Below, one piece after another: positions 42,604 to 53,638 of a stretch of DNA of 64,000 bases. Below the pieces are notes generated by a model. That model was not told the origin of the DNA. It saw only the letters and a list, made by a program, of their open reading frames with translations, and ran no database searches. A program made the position numbers and the translations under genes. Source of the DNA: Frankiales bacterium (GTDB lineage: Bacteria; Actinomycetota; Actinomycetes; Mycobacteriales; Jatrophihabitantaceae). Positions within the stretch are counted from its first letter, which is position 1; every line of letters begins with the position of its first letter. The stretch is from positions 1-64,000 of the forward strand of contig JAOPUZ010000072.1 of the NCBI GenBank assembly GCA_025966315.1, read 5' to 3'.

Positions 42604-45279
42604 ATGGCAAGCGCATCTGCCCGACATTCGGCCGAACAGCCCTCCGCGCCGCAGACGGCCGAGCACCTCCGCCTGGCGGCCTCGCCTGACGACAATTCGG
42701 ACTGGCGACGCTGGGGACCGTATCTGGCCGGACGCCAGTGGGGGACGGTGCGGGAGGACTATTCGGCCGACGGCGATGCCTGGGCGTACTTCCCGTTCGA
42801 GCAGGCGCATGCCCGCGCCTACCGCTGGGGCGAGGACGGCCTGGCGGGCTTGTCGGACCGGTACGGCTTCTTGAACCTGTCGGTGGCGCTGTGGAACGGC
42901 GCGGACGACCGGCTGAAGGAACGGCTGTTCGGGCTGACCAACCCACAAGGCAACCACGGCGAGGACGTAAAGGAATACTGGTGGGCGTTGTCGGCCACCC
43001 CGACGCATTCCTACGCCCAGTGGCTTTACCGTTATCCGCATAGGGCATTCCCGTACGCCGATCTGGTTGCCGAGAACGGGCGCCGCGGCCGGGACGCCGA
43101 TGAGTACGAGCTGGCCGACACCGGCGTGCTGGACGATGACCGGTTCTTCGACGTGGTCGTCACCCACGCCAAAGCCGGTCCGGACGACATCTGCGTCGAG
43201 ATCACCGCCACGAACTGCGGCCCGGATCCGGCGCCGTTGGATTTGCTGCCGCAGTTGTGGTTCCGCAATACCTGGGCGTGGGAGGACGATGACCGCCGCC
43301 CGTCGTTGCGATCGGCACCGGTCCCGGGAGCGGTGCGGGTCGAGGCCGACCACGGGTTCCTGGGCCGCTACGTGCTGGACGCCGAGGGCCCGGCCCGACT
43401 GCTGTTCTGCGACAACGAGACCGATGCGGTCCGGTTGTTCGGCGCGGCGGCCAACCCGACGCCCTATCCCAAGGATGGCATCAACCGCCTGGTCGTGTCG
43501 GGGGAAACCGCGGCGGTCAACCCGGCCGGCACCGGCACGAAGGCTGCCGTCTGGTACCACTTCGACGCCATCCCGGCCGGCAGCGCGGTCACCGTCCGGC
43601 TGCGGTTGCGGTTGCGGACGGGCGGGGACGGTCCGTCCTTCGGGCCTGGCTTCGACGCGGTGCTCGCGGCCCGCCAGGCCGAAGCCGACGAGTTCTACGA
43701 CGAGGTGGTGCCGGCGACCGCCGACGAGAACGACACCCTGGTCGCGCGCCGGGCCTTCGCCGGGCTGTTGTGGACGAAGCAGCTCTACCGGTTCTCGGTC
43801 AAGACCTGGCTGGCCGGGGATCCATCCCAGCCCGTGGCACCGCCTGAACGCCGGGCCCGCACGGCCCGGGACGTCCGCTGGCAACATGTCGCGCTGGCCG
43901 ACGTGATGTCCATGCCGGACGAGTGGGAGTACCCGTGGTTTGCCGCCTGGGATCTGGCTTTTCACTGTGTGACGCTGGCGCACATCGATCCGACTTTCGC
44001 CAAGGACCAGCTGGTGCTGCTGTGCCGTGAATGGTCGATGCACCCGAACGGTCAGCTGCCGGCGTACGAGTGGGCATTCGCCGACGTCAACCCACCGGTA
44101 CACGCCTGGGCCGCATGGCAGGTGTACCAGATCGACGGTTCGCGGGACCGGGAGTTCCTGGTCCGGATCTTCACCAAGCTGCTGCTGAACTTCTCGTGGT
44201 GGGTCAACCGGGAGGACGCCGACGGCTCGAATCTCTTCGAGGGCGGCTTCCTCGGCATGGACAATATCGGGCTGTTCGACCGAACCGCGCAGATCCCGGC
44301 TGGCCATCGCCTGGAACAGTCCGATGCCACCAGTTGGGTCGCGTTCTTCTGCGTCACGATGTTGCAGATCGCGCTCGAGTTGGCTCGCCTGGACGCCGGC
44401 TTCGATGACGTCGCGACCAAGTTCGTCGAGCATTTCCTGTCCATCGGCCAGGCGCTGAACAACTTCGGCAGCCAGAACGTCAGCCTCTGGGACGACGAGG
44501 ACGGCTTCTGTTACGACGTGTTGGTGGCGACGGACGAGACCTCGCAGCGGCTAACCGTACGCTCGATGGTCGGCTTGTTGCCGCTGCTCGCCGTGGGCCT
44601 GGCACCGTCCTGGGTGTGGACCGAGCTACCGGATTTCGCGGCCCGGATCACCTGGTTGCAGCGCCGCCAGCCGGAGCTGTTCCGCGGTCTGATCACGGCC
44701 CATTCGGATTCCGGACCGGCGCTGACGCTGTCGCTACTGGACAGCGACCGGTACGCGCGATTGCTCAGCCGGTTGCTGGACGAGGGCGAGTTCCTGTCCC
44801 TGTACGGGGTGCGATCGCTGTCCGCGGTCTACCGGACGCCGTTCACCATGCAGATCGGCGATGAGTCGATGTCCATCGCATACACGCCCGGGGAGTCTGA
44901 CTCCGGCTTGTTCGGCGGAAATTCCAACTGGCGGGGGCCGGTCTGGTTCCCGCCCAACGTGCTGCTGGCCGACGCGATCCGGCTGTTCGGCACCGGCCGC
45001 GGCGAATCCTTGCGCGTCGAGGTGCCGACCGGATCCGGCCGGTCATGCACGCTGGTGGAAGCGGCCGATGAGCTGGACGATCGGTTGGTCGCCCTGTTCC
45101 GTCCGGGACCGGACGGGCACCGTCCCGGCGACCAGCGCGATCAGCGCACCGGTCCCCGGTGGCAGCATCCGAGCTTCAGTGAGTACTTCCATGGCGACAC
45201 CGGCCGTGGCCTGGGCGCCTCCCATCAGACCGGGTGGACGGCACTGGTGGCGCACCTCATCTGTCGCCGACGTCCGTAG
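42604..45279 (+). CDS. GH63-type glucosidase (mannosyl-oligosaccharide glucosidase-like)
   Basis: 891 residues from ATG 42604 (MASASARHSAEQ); the 1279-residue track ORF runs back into the HelD shadow. Family blocks include RWGPYLAGRQWGTVREDYSA, AYRWGEDGLAGLSDRYGFLN, DEWEYPWFAAWDLAFHCVTL and NWRGPVWFPPNVLL. The middle and C-terminal part is the (alpha/alpha)6 barrel of glucosidases in clan GH-G. It is cytosolic, with no signal peptide, and probably acts on alpha-glucosides or compatible-solute sugars. No neighbours define the substrate. Confidence 0.85.
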   Translation: MASASARHSAEQPSAPQTAEHLRLAASPDDNSDWRRWGPYLAGRQWGTVREDYSADGDAWAYFPFEQAHARAYRWGEDGLAGLSDRYGFLNLSVALWNGADDRLKERLFGLTNPQGNHGEDVKEYWWALSATPTHSYAQWLYRYPHRAFPYADLVAENGRRGRDADEYELADTGVLDDDRFFDVVVTHAKAGPDDICVEITATNCGPDPAPLDLLPQLWFRNTWAWEDDDRRPSLRSAPVPGAVRVEADHGFLGRYVLDAEGPARLLFCDNETDAVRLFGAAANPTPYPKDGINRLVVSGETAAVNPAGTGTKAAVWYHFDAIPAGSAVTVRLRLRLRTGGDGPSFGPGFDAVLAARQAEADEFYDEVVPATADENDTLVARRAFAGLLWTKQLYRFSVKTWLAGDPSQPVAPPERRARTARDVRWQHVALADVMSMPDEWEYPWFAAWDLAFHCVTLAHIDPTFAKDQLVLLCREWSMHPNGQLPAYEWAFADVNPPVHAWAAWQVYQIDGSRDREFLVRIFTKLLLNFSWWVNREDADGSNLFEGGFLGMDNIGLFDRTAQIPAGHRLEQSDATSWVAFFCVTMLQIALELARLDAGFDDVATKFVEHFLSIGQALNNFGSQNVSLWDDEDGFCYDVLVATDETSQRLTVRSMVGLLPLLAVGLAPSWVWTELPDFAARITWLQRRQPELFRGLITAHSDSGPALTLSLLDSDRYARLLSRLLDEGEFLSLYGVRSLSAVYRTPFTMQIGDESMSIAYTPGESDSGLFGGNSNWRGPVWFPPNVLLADAIRLFGTGRGESLRVEVPTGSGRSCTLVEAADELDDRLVALFRPGPDGHRPGDQRDQRTGPRWQHPSFSEYFHGDTGRGLGASHQTGWTALVAHLICRRRP

Positions 45280-45294
45280 TTGTCCGTACAAAGT

Positions 45295-45330
45295 CCTGCG
45301 CTCCGGCCCGCATCGGGGCCGGAGCGCAGG
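45295..45330. terminator. Bidirectional GC-rich hairpin
   Basis: CCTGCGCTCCGGCCC pairs with GGGCCGGAGCGCAGG (15 bp) across a short GCATCG loop between the glucosidase and pckG stops. Confidence 0.85.
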
Positions 45331-45352
45331 TCAATCAGGACTGAGCGGTGAT

Positions 45353-47206
<1,854 letters not shown>

Positions 47207-47569
47207 CAGCGTCAAAACTCCTTGCCGTCGACGTTGACAGGCGTGCCCGAAGCGAGAAGCTATTTTATCGCCAGGCGTCCTTGATGAAGGGGATTCCAGG
47301 ACAGTAACCGGCGAACGAGTCCACCTGAACCGATGATCTTTGCGGCGATGGTCACAGCGACCGGCAGAAAGTGACCATAACTCGCAAAAGCACGGACGTT
47401 TGCGGCGGAAAAGCAACGAATGTCGGTTACGTCGCGCGGGGCGAAACACAGGCCCTTTCGCGGCCAGAGAGACGCAGCTCACCGGCCCCCGTGGTGACTA
47501 TTCCGGGCGACGTTTCCGCTGTATACATCGGAGCTCTCACGGTCGACACGCCGCGCGCAGCGCGGTCGA
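47207..47569 (-). other. pckG upstream region, no gene seen
   Basis: 363 bases without a credible ORF between pckG and the TldE gene (all minus). It contains the ATGGTCAC inverted repeat and two AT-richer segments (AAGCTATTTTATCGCC and CGGAGCTCTCACGG nearby), as expected for a regulated promoter. Confidence 0.5.
47348..47378 (-). promoter_or_regulatory. ATGGTCAC-N15-GTGACCAT inverted repeat upstream of pckG
   Basis: Perfect 8-bp arms with a 15-base spacer, about 140 bases upstream of the pckG start codon. The spacing places the half-sites roughly two helical turns apart, as for a dimeric repressor or activator. The regulator is unknown. Confidence 0.6.
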
Positions 47570-48952
47570 TTACTTAGCTTGGCTCACCGTCGACATGTTG
47601 AAGTCGCTGACCCGCACCGGGGGCATCGCCGTTCTTGTGAAGTAGTCGCCCCACTCGCGCGGCAGGGTCGGCACGCTGGCACCGACCTCGGTGATCCGGC
47701 TGAGCATGTCGACGGGGGACTCGTTGAATCGGTAGTTGTTCACCGCTCCCACCACCTTGCCGTCTTCGATCAGGTAGACGCCATCGCGCGTCAGGCCGGT
47801 GAGCAGCAGCGTCTGCGGGTCGACCTCGCGGATGTACCAGAGGCACGTCAGCAGCAGCCCACGCTTGGTCGAGGCGATCAGGTCGTCCAAGGTGGCCGTG
47901 CCGCCGCCATCGAGCGTCAGGTTGTCGATAGGGGGCCGCGGCTCGCCGTCGTGTTGTGCCGACCAGCTGCGGTTACTCATCAGGTTGCTGAGCACCCCGT
48001 CGGTGATCCAGTCGGTGGCGGCGAGGGGCAGGCCGTTGTCGAAAAGAGATTCCTCGCTACCGGAGGACCGGGTGGCGACGAAGGGCGCGCACTGCAGCCC
48101 GGCTGCGGCCGGATCCGAGCGCAGGGTGAGGGGCAGCGGGGACAGCCGCTCACCGACCCGGATTCGGCCGTTGCTGGCGGCATAGACATTGCGGCCCTCG
48201 GCGGCATCACGGGCGGAGGCGGTCCAATAGGCGTTGACCATCAGGTCGGCCACCGCGGTAGGAGGCAGGATCGTCTCGTACCGTCCTGCTGGCAGGTCGA
48301 TCTTGCGCTTTGCCCACTCGAGTCGTTGGGACAGGCCCGCGACCAGGGCGATGATGTCCACGTCGGAGAAGTCCCGGGTCGGCACCCCCGCCCACGCTGA
48401 TCGAGTCAGGTCCCGCGATTTTCCGTTCAGTTCCAGACGACCGGTCGGCTGGTCCCAGCGGCGTCTCAGCCCGGTGGAGCTAGCCAGGTAGGTGGTCGTC
48501 AGTACATGCTCGGCGAAGCCGTACAGCAGCAGGTCGACGGCGCGAGCCTCACCGAGGGCCTGGCCCAGCGACTGGGCGAAGGCGTGGAAGACCTCGATGC
48601 CGGTGACCGACGGCGGGCCGTCCCAGCCGTCCTCGTTCGGGTAGGGCGCGATCAGTGGTGCCGAATCCTCAGCCGGACCGGCGCTGCGGGCCGCGGCGGC
48701 ACTGTCGGCGACGAGTTGGTCGATCTCGGCGGCCGTGGTGATCGACCGGGACTCGACCCCGGGCGAGGAGCCGTCCGGACCGTCGATGATCGAGATGACC
48801 GTGAAGCTGCGGGAGGTCATCTGTCCGTTGGTGGTCAGGTCGTTGTTCGCCCAGCGCAGGTTGGCTTCGGTGCGCTCCTCGACCAGCACGATGCAACCGT
48901 CGGTGTCCGAGATGGAAAGCGCGTATTCGATGAGTTCCTGGATGTCGGTCAT
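47570..48952 (-). CDS. tldE: TldE/PmbA-type metalloprotease homologue
   Basis: 460 residues from ATG 48952; the 557-residue track ORF extends into tldD. PmbA/TldD family blocks include DGCIVLVEERTEANLRWANN, VNAYWTASARDAAEGRNVY, GLLLTCLWYIREVDPQTLLL and DGVYLIEDGKVVGAVNNYRF. It lacks the HExxxH metal motif, as expected for the non-catalytic TldE partner. Forms a heterodimer with TldD that degrades unfolded or modified peptides. Its ATG overlaps the tldD stop by one base. Confidence 0.9.
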   Translation of the reverse strand: MTDIQELIEYALSISDTDGCIVLVEERTEANLRWANNDLTTNGQMTSRSFTVISIIDGPDGSSPGVESRSITTAAEIDQLVADSAAAARSAGPAEDSAPLIAPYPNEDGWDGPPSVTGIEVFHAFAQSLGQALGEARAVDLLLYGFAEHVLTTTYLASSTGLRRRWDQPTGRLELNGKSRDLTRSAWAGVPTRDFSDVDIIALVAGLSQRLEWAKRKIDLPAGRYETILPPTAVADLMVNAYWTASARDAAEGRNVYAASNGRIRVGERLSPLPLTLRSDPAAAGLQCAPFVATRSSGSEESLFDNGLPLAATDWITDGVLSNLMSNRSWSAQHDGEPRPPIDNLTLDGGGTATLDDLIASTKRGLLLTCLWYIREVDPQTLLLTGLTRDGVYLIEDGKVVGAVNNYRFNESPVDMLSRITEVGASVPTLPREWGDYFTRTAMPPVRVSDFNMSTVSQAK

Positions 48953-50457
48953 CAGCGACCGCCTTCGCTCTTGGTGTTCAAAACGTTCACGTTGCGGAAC
49001 AAGGCCGACGGGCAACCATGCGACACCGCCGCCACCTGGCCCGGCTGGCCTTTGCCGCAGTTGAACGCACCGCCAAGCACGTACGTCTGGGCACCACCCG
49101 TTGCCTCCATTGAGCCCCAGAAGTCGGTCGTCGTGGCCTGATAGGCGACGTCGCGAAGCTGGCCCTCCAGCTTGCCGTTGCGGATGGCGAAGAACCGCTG
49201 ACCGGTGAACTGGAAGTTGTACCGCTGCATGTCGATCGACCACGACTTGTCGCCGACCACGTAGATACCGCGCTCGACTCCCCCGATGAGATCCTCGGTC
49301 GAGCCACCGCCGGGCATCGGGTGCAACGACACATTGGCCATCCGCTGTAAGGGAATGTGCCCGGGTGAATCCGCCAGCGCGCAGCCGTTGGAACGTCCGA
49401 AGCCGTTGTCGTGCGCCATCTGCCGGTTCAACTGGTAGCCGGTGAGCACCCCGGACGACACGATGTCGAAGCTGCTGGTGGCCACGCCCTCGTCGTCATA
49501 GCCGATCGTCGCCAGCCCGTGCTCCGTCGTCCGATCGCCAGTGACGTTCATGATCTCGCTGCCGTACCGCAGGGAGCCGAGCTTGTCGAGCGTCGCGAAC
49601 GAGGTGCCCGCGTACGCCGCCTCATAGCCCAGTGCCCGGTCGAGTTCGGTCGCATGCCCGATCGACTCGTGGATCGTGAGCCAGAGATTGGAAGGGTCGA
49701 TGACTAAGTCGTAGCGACCGGCCTGCACGGATGGTGCCTTGACGTGCTCGGCCAGCAGCGCCGGCAACTCGGCCACCTCGCGATCGAAGTCCCACCCGGT
49801 ACCGGTGACGTACTCCCAGCCACGCCCGGCCGGCGGGGCCAACGTGCGCATCGTGGAGAAGCCGCCTGCCGCGAGATCCACCTGCACGGCCGTGAACTCC
49901 GGCTCGATCCGGACGCGTTGCTGGGTCGTCACCGTGCCAGCCGTGTCGGCGTAGTACTTGTTTTCGAGGACCTGCAGCAGTTGCCCGTTGACGTGGTCGA
50001 CGCCGTCGGCGCTGAGTAGCCGTTCGGAAAAGTCCGTGAGCACCCCGATGCGTTCCGATTCGGCGATGTCGAACGGATTCTGCTCGTAGCTGGAAACCCA
50101 ACTGACGTTCGCATGCGCGGGCTCGTCCGCCAGCTCGACCGGGGCGGAACTGAGCACCCGGCTGAATTTTGCCGTGGTTACCGCCTGTTCGGCCAACCGG
50201 GCTGCGGCCGCCGGCGTCCGCTCGATGCCGGCCGCAAAGCCCCACGCACCGTCATGCACCACCCGCACGGCCAACCCCAGGTCTTCGTCGTCGATGCTGG
50301 ATTCCAGGCGGGCATCCCGAATGGAGATCCGGCCGCTGCGGATCCGTTCCATCCGGAAATCGGCGTGGCTGGCGCCCAATTCGCGAGCGCGGGACAGCGC
50401 GGCGTCGGCGAGCAGGGACAGCGGCAGGGCGAGGAACCGATCATCGATCTCGGGCAT
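48952..50457 (-). CDS. tldD: TldD metallopeptidase
   Basis: 501 residues from ATG 50457 (MPEIDDRFLALPLSLLADAA). The zinc motif is HESIGHATELDRAL (HExxxH). Family blocks GRISIRDARLESSIDDEDLG and TGYQLNRQMAHDNGFGRSNG are intact. It is the catalytic half of the TldD/TldE protease. In other bacteria the pair matures peptide antibiotics such as microcin B17 and processes other short peptides; no RiPP precursor or modification gene is seen next to it here. Confidence 0.93.
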   Translation of the reverse strand: MPEIDDRFLALPLSLLADAALSRARELGASHADFRMERIRSGRISIRDARLESSIDDEDLGLAVRVVHDGAWGFAAGIERTPAAAARLAEQAVTTAKFSRVLSSAPVELADEPAHANVSWVSSYEQNPFDIAESERIGVLTDFSERLLSADGVDHVNGQLLQVLENKYYADTAGTVTTQQRVRIEPEFTAVQVDLAAGGFSTMRTLAPPAGRGWEYVTGTGWDFDREVAELPALLAEHVKAPSVQAGRYDLVIDPSNLWLTIHESIGHATELDRALGYEAAYAGTSFATLDKLGSLRYGSEIMNVTGDRTTEHGLATIGYDDEGVATSSFDIVSSGVLTGYQLNRQMAHDNGFGRSNGCALADSPGHIPLQRMANVSLHPMPGGGSTEDLIGGVERGIYVVGDKSWSIDMQRYNFQFTGQRFFAIRNGKLEGQLRDVAYQATTTDFWGSMEATGGAQTYVLGGAFNCGKGQPGQVAAVSHGCPSALFRNVNVLNTKSEGGR

Positions 50458-50516
50458 GTCAGCGACCCTAACCGGAGGGCCCGACAAAATGCATCGTCGC
50501 GTGGCAAGGTGACGCC

Positions 50517-51923
50517 ATGACTGCATCGCCTGACCCCTCTGCGGCATTTCTGAGCGCTGACTTTCCGTCCTTTCCTGAGGACTTCGTCTGGGGCGCCTCG
50601 ACCGCCGCGTACCAGATCGAGGGCGCCGTCACCGAGGATGGCCGCGGGCCCTCGGTGTGGGACACCTTCTGTGCCCAGCCCGGCCGGATCGTGGACGGTA
50701 GCAGCGGCGAGGTGGCCTGCGACCACTACCACCGTTACGTCGAGGACATCGCGCTGATGTCGGAGCTGGGGCTGGGTGGCTATCGATTCTCGATCGCCTG
50801 GCCGCGGATCCAGCCGACCGGCAGCGGAGCGGCGAACCAGGCCGGGATGTCCTTCTACGACCGGCTGGCCGACGACCTGCTCGCTGCCGGCATCGCCCCG
50901 ATGGCCACGCTCTTTCATTGGGATCTGCCGCAGGCGTTGCAGGACGAGGGCGGCTGGCTCAATCGCGAGACCGCGCTGCGCTTCGCCGACTACGCCCAGC
51001 TGATGGCCGAGCGGCTCGCGGACCGGGTGGCCCTGTGGTGTCCCGTGAACGAACCAAATGTGGTGACCATGCTCGGCCACGCCATCGGCCAGCACGCGCC
51101 CGGCTCGGCACTGGGACTCGACGCGTTGCCGGTCGCCCACCACCTGTTGCTCGGCCACGGGCTCGCCGTGCAGGCGTTGCGGGCCGCAGGCGCGTCGGCG
51201 GTCGGTTCGGCCAACAACCACTCACCGGTCTGGGTCGATGAGCAGCTTCTCGATCATCCCGCCCTCGAGCGAACGATCGCTGATCGGATCGCCGCCGACG
51301 CCTACGATGCGCTCTGGAATCGGTTGTTCGTCGAACCCATGCTGCTCGCCCGCTACCCCGATGGTTTCGCCGAGCTGATGCCCGGCCCGGTCGCGCAGGA
51401 CCTGGTGACAATCGGGCAGCCGCTCGATTTCTACGGCCTCAACTACTACAACCCGACCAAGATTGCCGCGCCGGGTAACGCGCAGCCGAGCGCGTCCGGT
51501 CCGGCGCCGCTGCCGTACAGCATGGTCGAGATCGAGGGCTACCCGCGCACCGACTTCGGCTGGCCGGTGGTGCCCGACGGCCTGCGCGAGATCCTGGTGC
51601 AATTGCGGGATCGCTATGGCTCGGCCCTGCCGCCGGTGTACATCACCGAGAACGGCTGCAGCTACAGCGACGGTCCGGACGCCTCCGGCCGGGTGGCGGA
51701 CCAACGACGGATCGACTACCTCGATTCACATCTGCGCGCCGTGCGGGCGGCTATGGCCGAAGGTGTTGCCGTCGCCGGCTACTTCTGCTGGTCGTTGCTG
51801 GACAATTTCGAGTGGGCTGAGGGCTACCGCCAGCGATTCGGGTTGGTGCACGTCGACTACGAGTCCCAGGTGCGGACTCCGAAGGATTCGTTTCGGTGGT
51901 ACGCCGAGATCGCGGCCCGCTAG
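50517..51923 (+). CDS. GH1 beta-glucosidase
   Basis: 468 residues. The family signature is FPEDFVWGASTAAYQIEGAV, the acid/base Glu179 is in CPVNEPN, and the nucleophile Glu378 is in YITENG. The C-terminal WSLLDNFEWAEGYRQRFGLV closes the barrel. It has no signal peptide and is cytosolic. It hydrolyses beta-glucosides taken up by the cell. Its stop overlaps the convergent PH-domain gene by 4 bases. Confidence 0.95.
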   Translation: MTASPDPSAAFLSADFPSFPEDFVWGASTAAYQIEGAVTEDGRGPSVWDTFCAQPGRIVDGSSGEVACDHYHRYVEDIALMSELGLGGYRFSIAWPRIQPTGSGAANQAGMSFYDRLADDLLAAGIAPMATLFHWDLPQALQDEGGWLNRETALRFADYAQLMAERLADRVALWCPVNEPNVVTMLGHAIGQHAPGSALGLDALPVAHHLLLGHGLAVQALRAAGASAVGSANNHSPVWVDEQLLDHPALERTIADRIAADAYDALWNRLFVEPMLLARYPDGFAELMPGPVAQDLVTIGQPLDFYGLNYYNPTKIAAPGNAQPSASGPAPLPYSMVEIEGYPRTDFGWPVVPDGLREILVQLRDRYGSALPPVYITENGCSYSDGPDASGRVADQRRIDYLDSHLRAVRAAMAEGVAVAGYFCWSLLDNFEWAEGYRQRFGLVHVDYESQVRTPKDSFRWYAEIAAR

Positions 51924-53638
51924 CCGCGCTGGACCAGGAAATCGTCCAGCAATCCGGGAACCGTCCGGTCGGCCAGATCGAGCGACGCCCGCTCCTTCAG
52001 GTCGGCCACCGCATAGCCCTGGCGACCGGCCGCCGTGGTCGCGGTCAACGTCAGGATGCCCAGCCGGCGCTGGAAGAATGTCTGGCGCAGATTCCAGCCG
52101 ATCACCGCGTCCGCATCGAGAATGACTCGCCGCCGGACGAGGGATCCGGACCGGACGATCAGGTAGCGGCCGGCCAGCACGTGCCCCAGCGCGCGATAGC
52201 GGTCCAGCCCGAGCGGCACCGCCAGCACGGCAAGCAGGCCGGCGCAAACCACCAGCCAGGACGGCACGCCGCCGGCCAACCCGCCGGCCAACAGCCCGGC
52301 GAACACCAGGGCCGGCAGGGTTACGGCGCGCAGCAATCGGCGTCGGCAGGCGACTTCACCATGCCGGAGCAACGGCTCGTCCACGCCGCGGCCGGTGCGC
52401 ATTATCGGTCGAATGAGGCCGGCGACGCGGGCCCGGGGCGCCGGCGGGGCCAACAACGAACCACCCCGCTCACTGCCACGTCCGACCCGCAGGCCGGTGG
52501 CCACCGCGATCAAGCGGGCACCTCCGACCAGGCGCAGCAGGAGCGGCTCGCTCAGTTCGACGCCCCGCAGCCGTCGTTCCTCGATGCTGGTGGCGCGGGT
52601 GGTGATGAGCCCGCGGCTGACGTGTATCGATCCGCCGGGGTGCCGGGTCAGCCGGAAATTCCAGAAGGCCAGCGTGTAGCCGATCATCGACAGCACGGCG
52701 ATGAAGACGAGTACCCCGAGCGTGACCTGCACGACGTCCAGCCACAACGGGGTGGAGTCGAGATGCCGGGACGCTGATTGGACGGCGCCGACGCGTTTTA
52801 CGTCGAGATGAGCCTGCTCGACGATTCGCCAGGCGAAACCGGCGATCGCCAGGGCGGTCAACGCGCCGGACAACGTGAACGGTGCGTAGCGGATCCAGCC
52901 GGGGTTGAAGCGCAGTAGTTCGACTTCCGCATCAGGCGTTGGCTGGCCCGCCCAACCGGGCCGAGGAGCGAGCCGATGACCGTTCGGTTGCGCGCCCGGG
53001 AGGGCGTAGCCAGCGCTGCCCGGCCGCGGGTTGGGATCCAGGCTCACCGCCGCCGCGGTCGAACCCGCGACCGGGTGGCGATGCAGCAGTTCGGAGCGCA
53101 GCCGCTGTGCGTCGGCCGCGGACAGGCCGTCCAGTTCCAGCGACTCGCGTTTGCGATCCGTGCTGCCGGTGCCGATCGACACCTTGGCCAGCCCGAGGGC
53201 TCGGTGTAGCGCGTGCGAGGTCACGTCCACGGTCCGAACGCGGTCAGCGCGGGCCGCCACCACTTTGCGCCGGAACAGTCCGGTGCGTAGCTGGACCTGG
53301 TCGGCGGTGATCCGGTAGCGGGTGGTGAACCAGCGAATGACGCTGAGCGTGATGACGACCGCAAGCCCGATCAGGCTCCACCAGTGGCCACCGCCGCCAT
53401 TGGAATGGCCCGCGAAGAACAGCGCAATCAGCGCCGGGATGAAGCGGATGACCTCTCGGACGGGGTGGATGAGCAGCATCCGCGGCGACAGTCGACGCCA
53501 GTCGGCGGCCGCGTCGGATGGGCCGGGGCCGCCCTTGGTCGCAACCCTGGGCGCCCTCGCATCGCTGTGGTCGCCCAGGATGCTCATTACGTCATCTTGC
53601 CCCTCTGACTCAGGCTGTGCCGGCTCACGTGGCGTCAC
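51920..53638 (-). CDS. Membrane protein with bacterial PH domains (bPH2, YdbT-like)
   Basis: 572 residues. A soluble N-terminus precedes two helix pairs (EVIRFIPALIALFFAGHSNG, WWSLIGLAVVITLSVIRWF). The first bPH2 domain (TRYRITADQVQLRTGLFRRK, ADRVRTVDVTSHALHRALGL) is followed by a second (RLTRHPGGSIHVSRGLITTR, SIEERRLRGVELSEPLLLRL) and a third near the C-terminus (ARDRYLIVRSGSL-like). This three-PH layout is the YdbT type, often paired with a short single-PH gene. Its start is 14 bases inside the GNAT-PH gene, so they are coupled. Function unknown. Confidence 0.85.
   Translation of the reverse strand: MTPREPAQPESEGQDDVMSILGDHSDARAPRVATKGGPGPSDAAADWRRLSPRMLLIHPVREVIRFIPALIALFFAGHSNGGGGHWWSLIGLAVVITLSVIRWFTTRYRITADQVQLRTGLFRRKVVAARADRVRTVDVTSHALHRALGLAKVSIGTGSTDRKRESLELDGLSAADAQRLRSELLHRHPVAGSTAAAVSLDPNPRPGSAGYALPGAQPNGHRLAPRPGWAGQPTPDAEVELLRFNPGWIRYAPFTLSGALTALAIAGFAWRIVEQAHLDVKRVGAVQSASRHLDSTPLWLDVVQVTLGVLVFIAVLSMIGYTLAFWNFRLTRHPGGSIHVSRGLITTRATSIEERRLRGVELSEPLLLRLVGGARLIAVATGLRVGRGSERGGSLLAPPAPRARVAGLIRPIMRTGRGVDEPLLRHGEVACRRRLLRAVTLPALVFAGLLAGGLAGGVPSWLVVCAGLLAVLAVPLGLDRYRALGHVLAGRYLIVRSGSLVRRRVILDADAVIGWNLRQTFFQRRLGILTLTATTAAGRQGYAVADLKERASLDLADRTVPGLLDDFLVQRG

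Noticed and set aside
47570-50457. RiPP biosynthesis locus around TldD/TldE
   Set aside because: No precursor peptide, cyclodehydratase or transporter nearby; the pair looks housekeeping.
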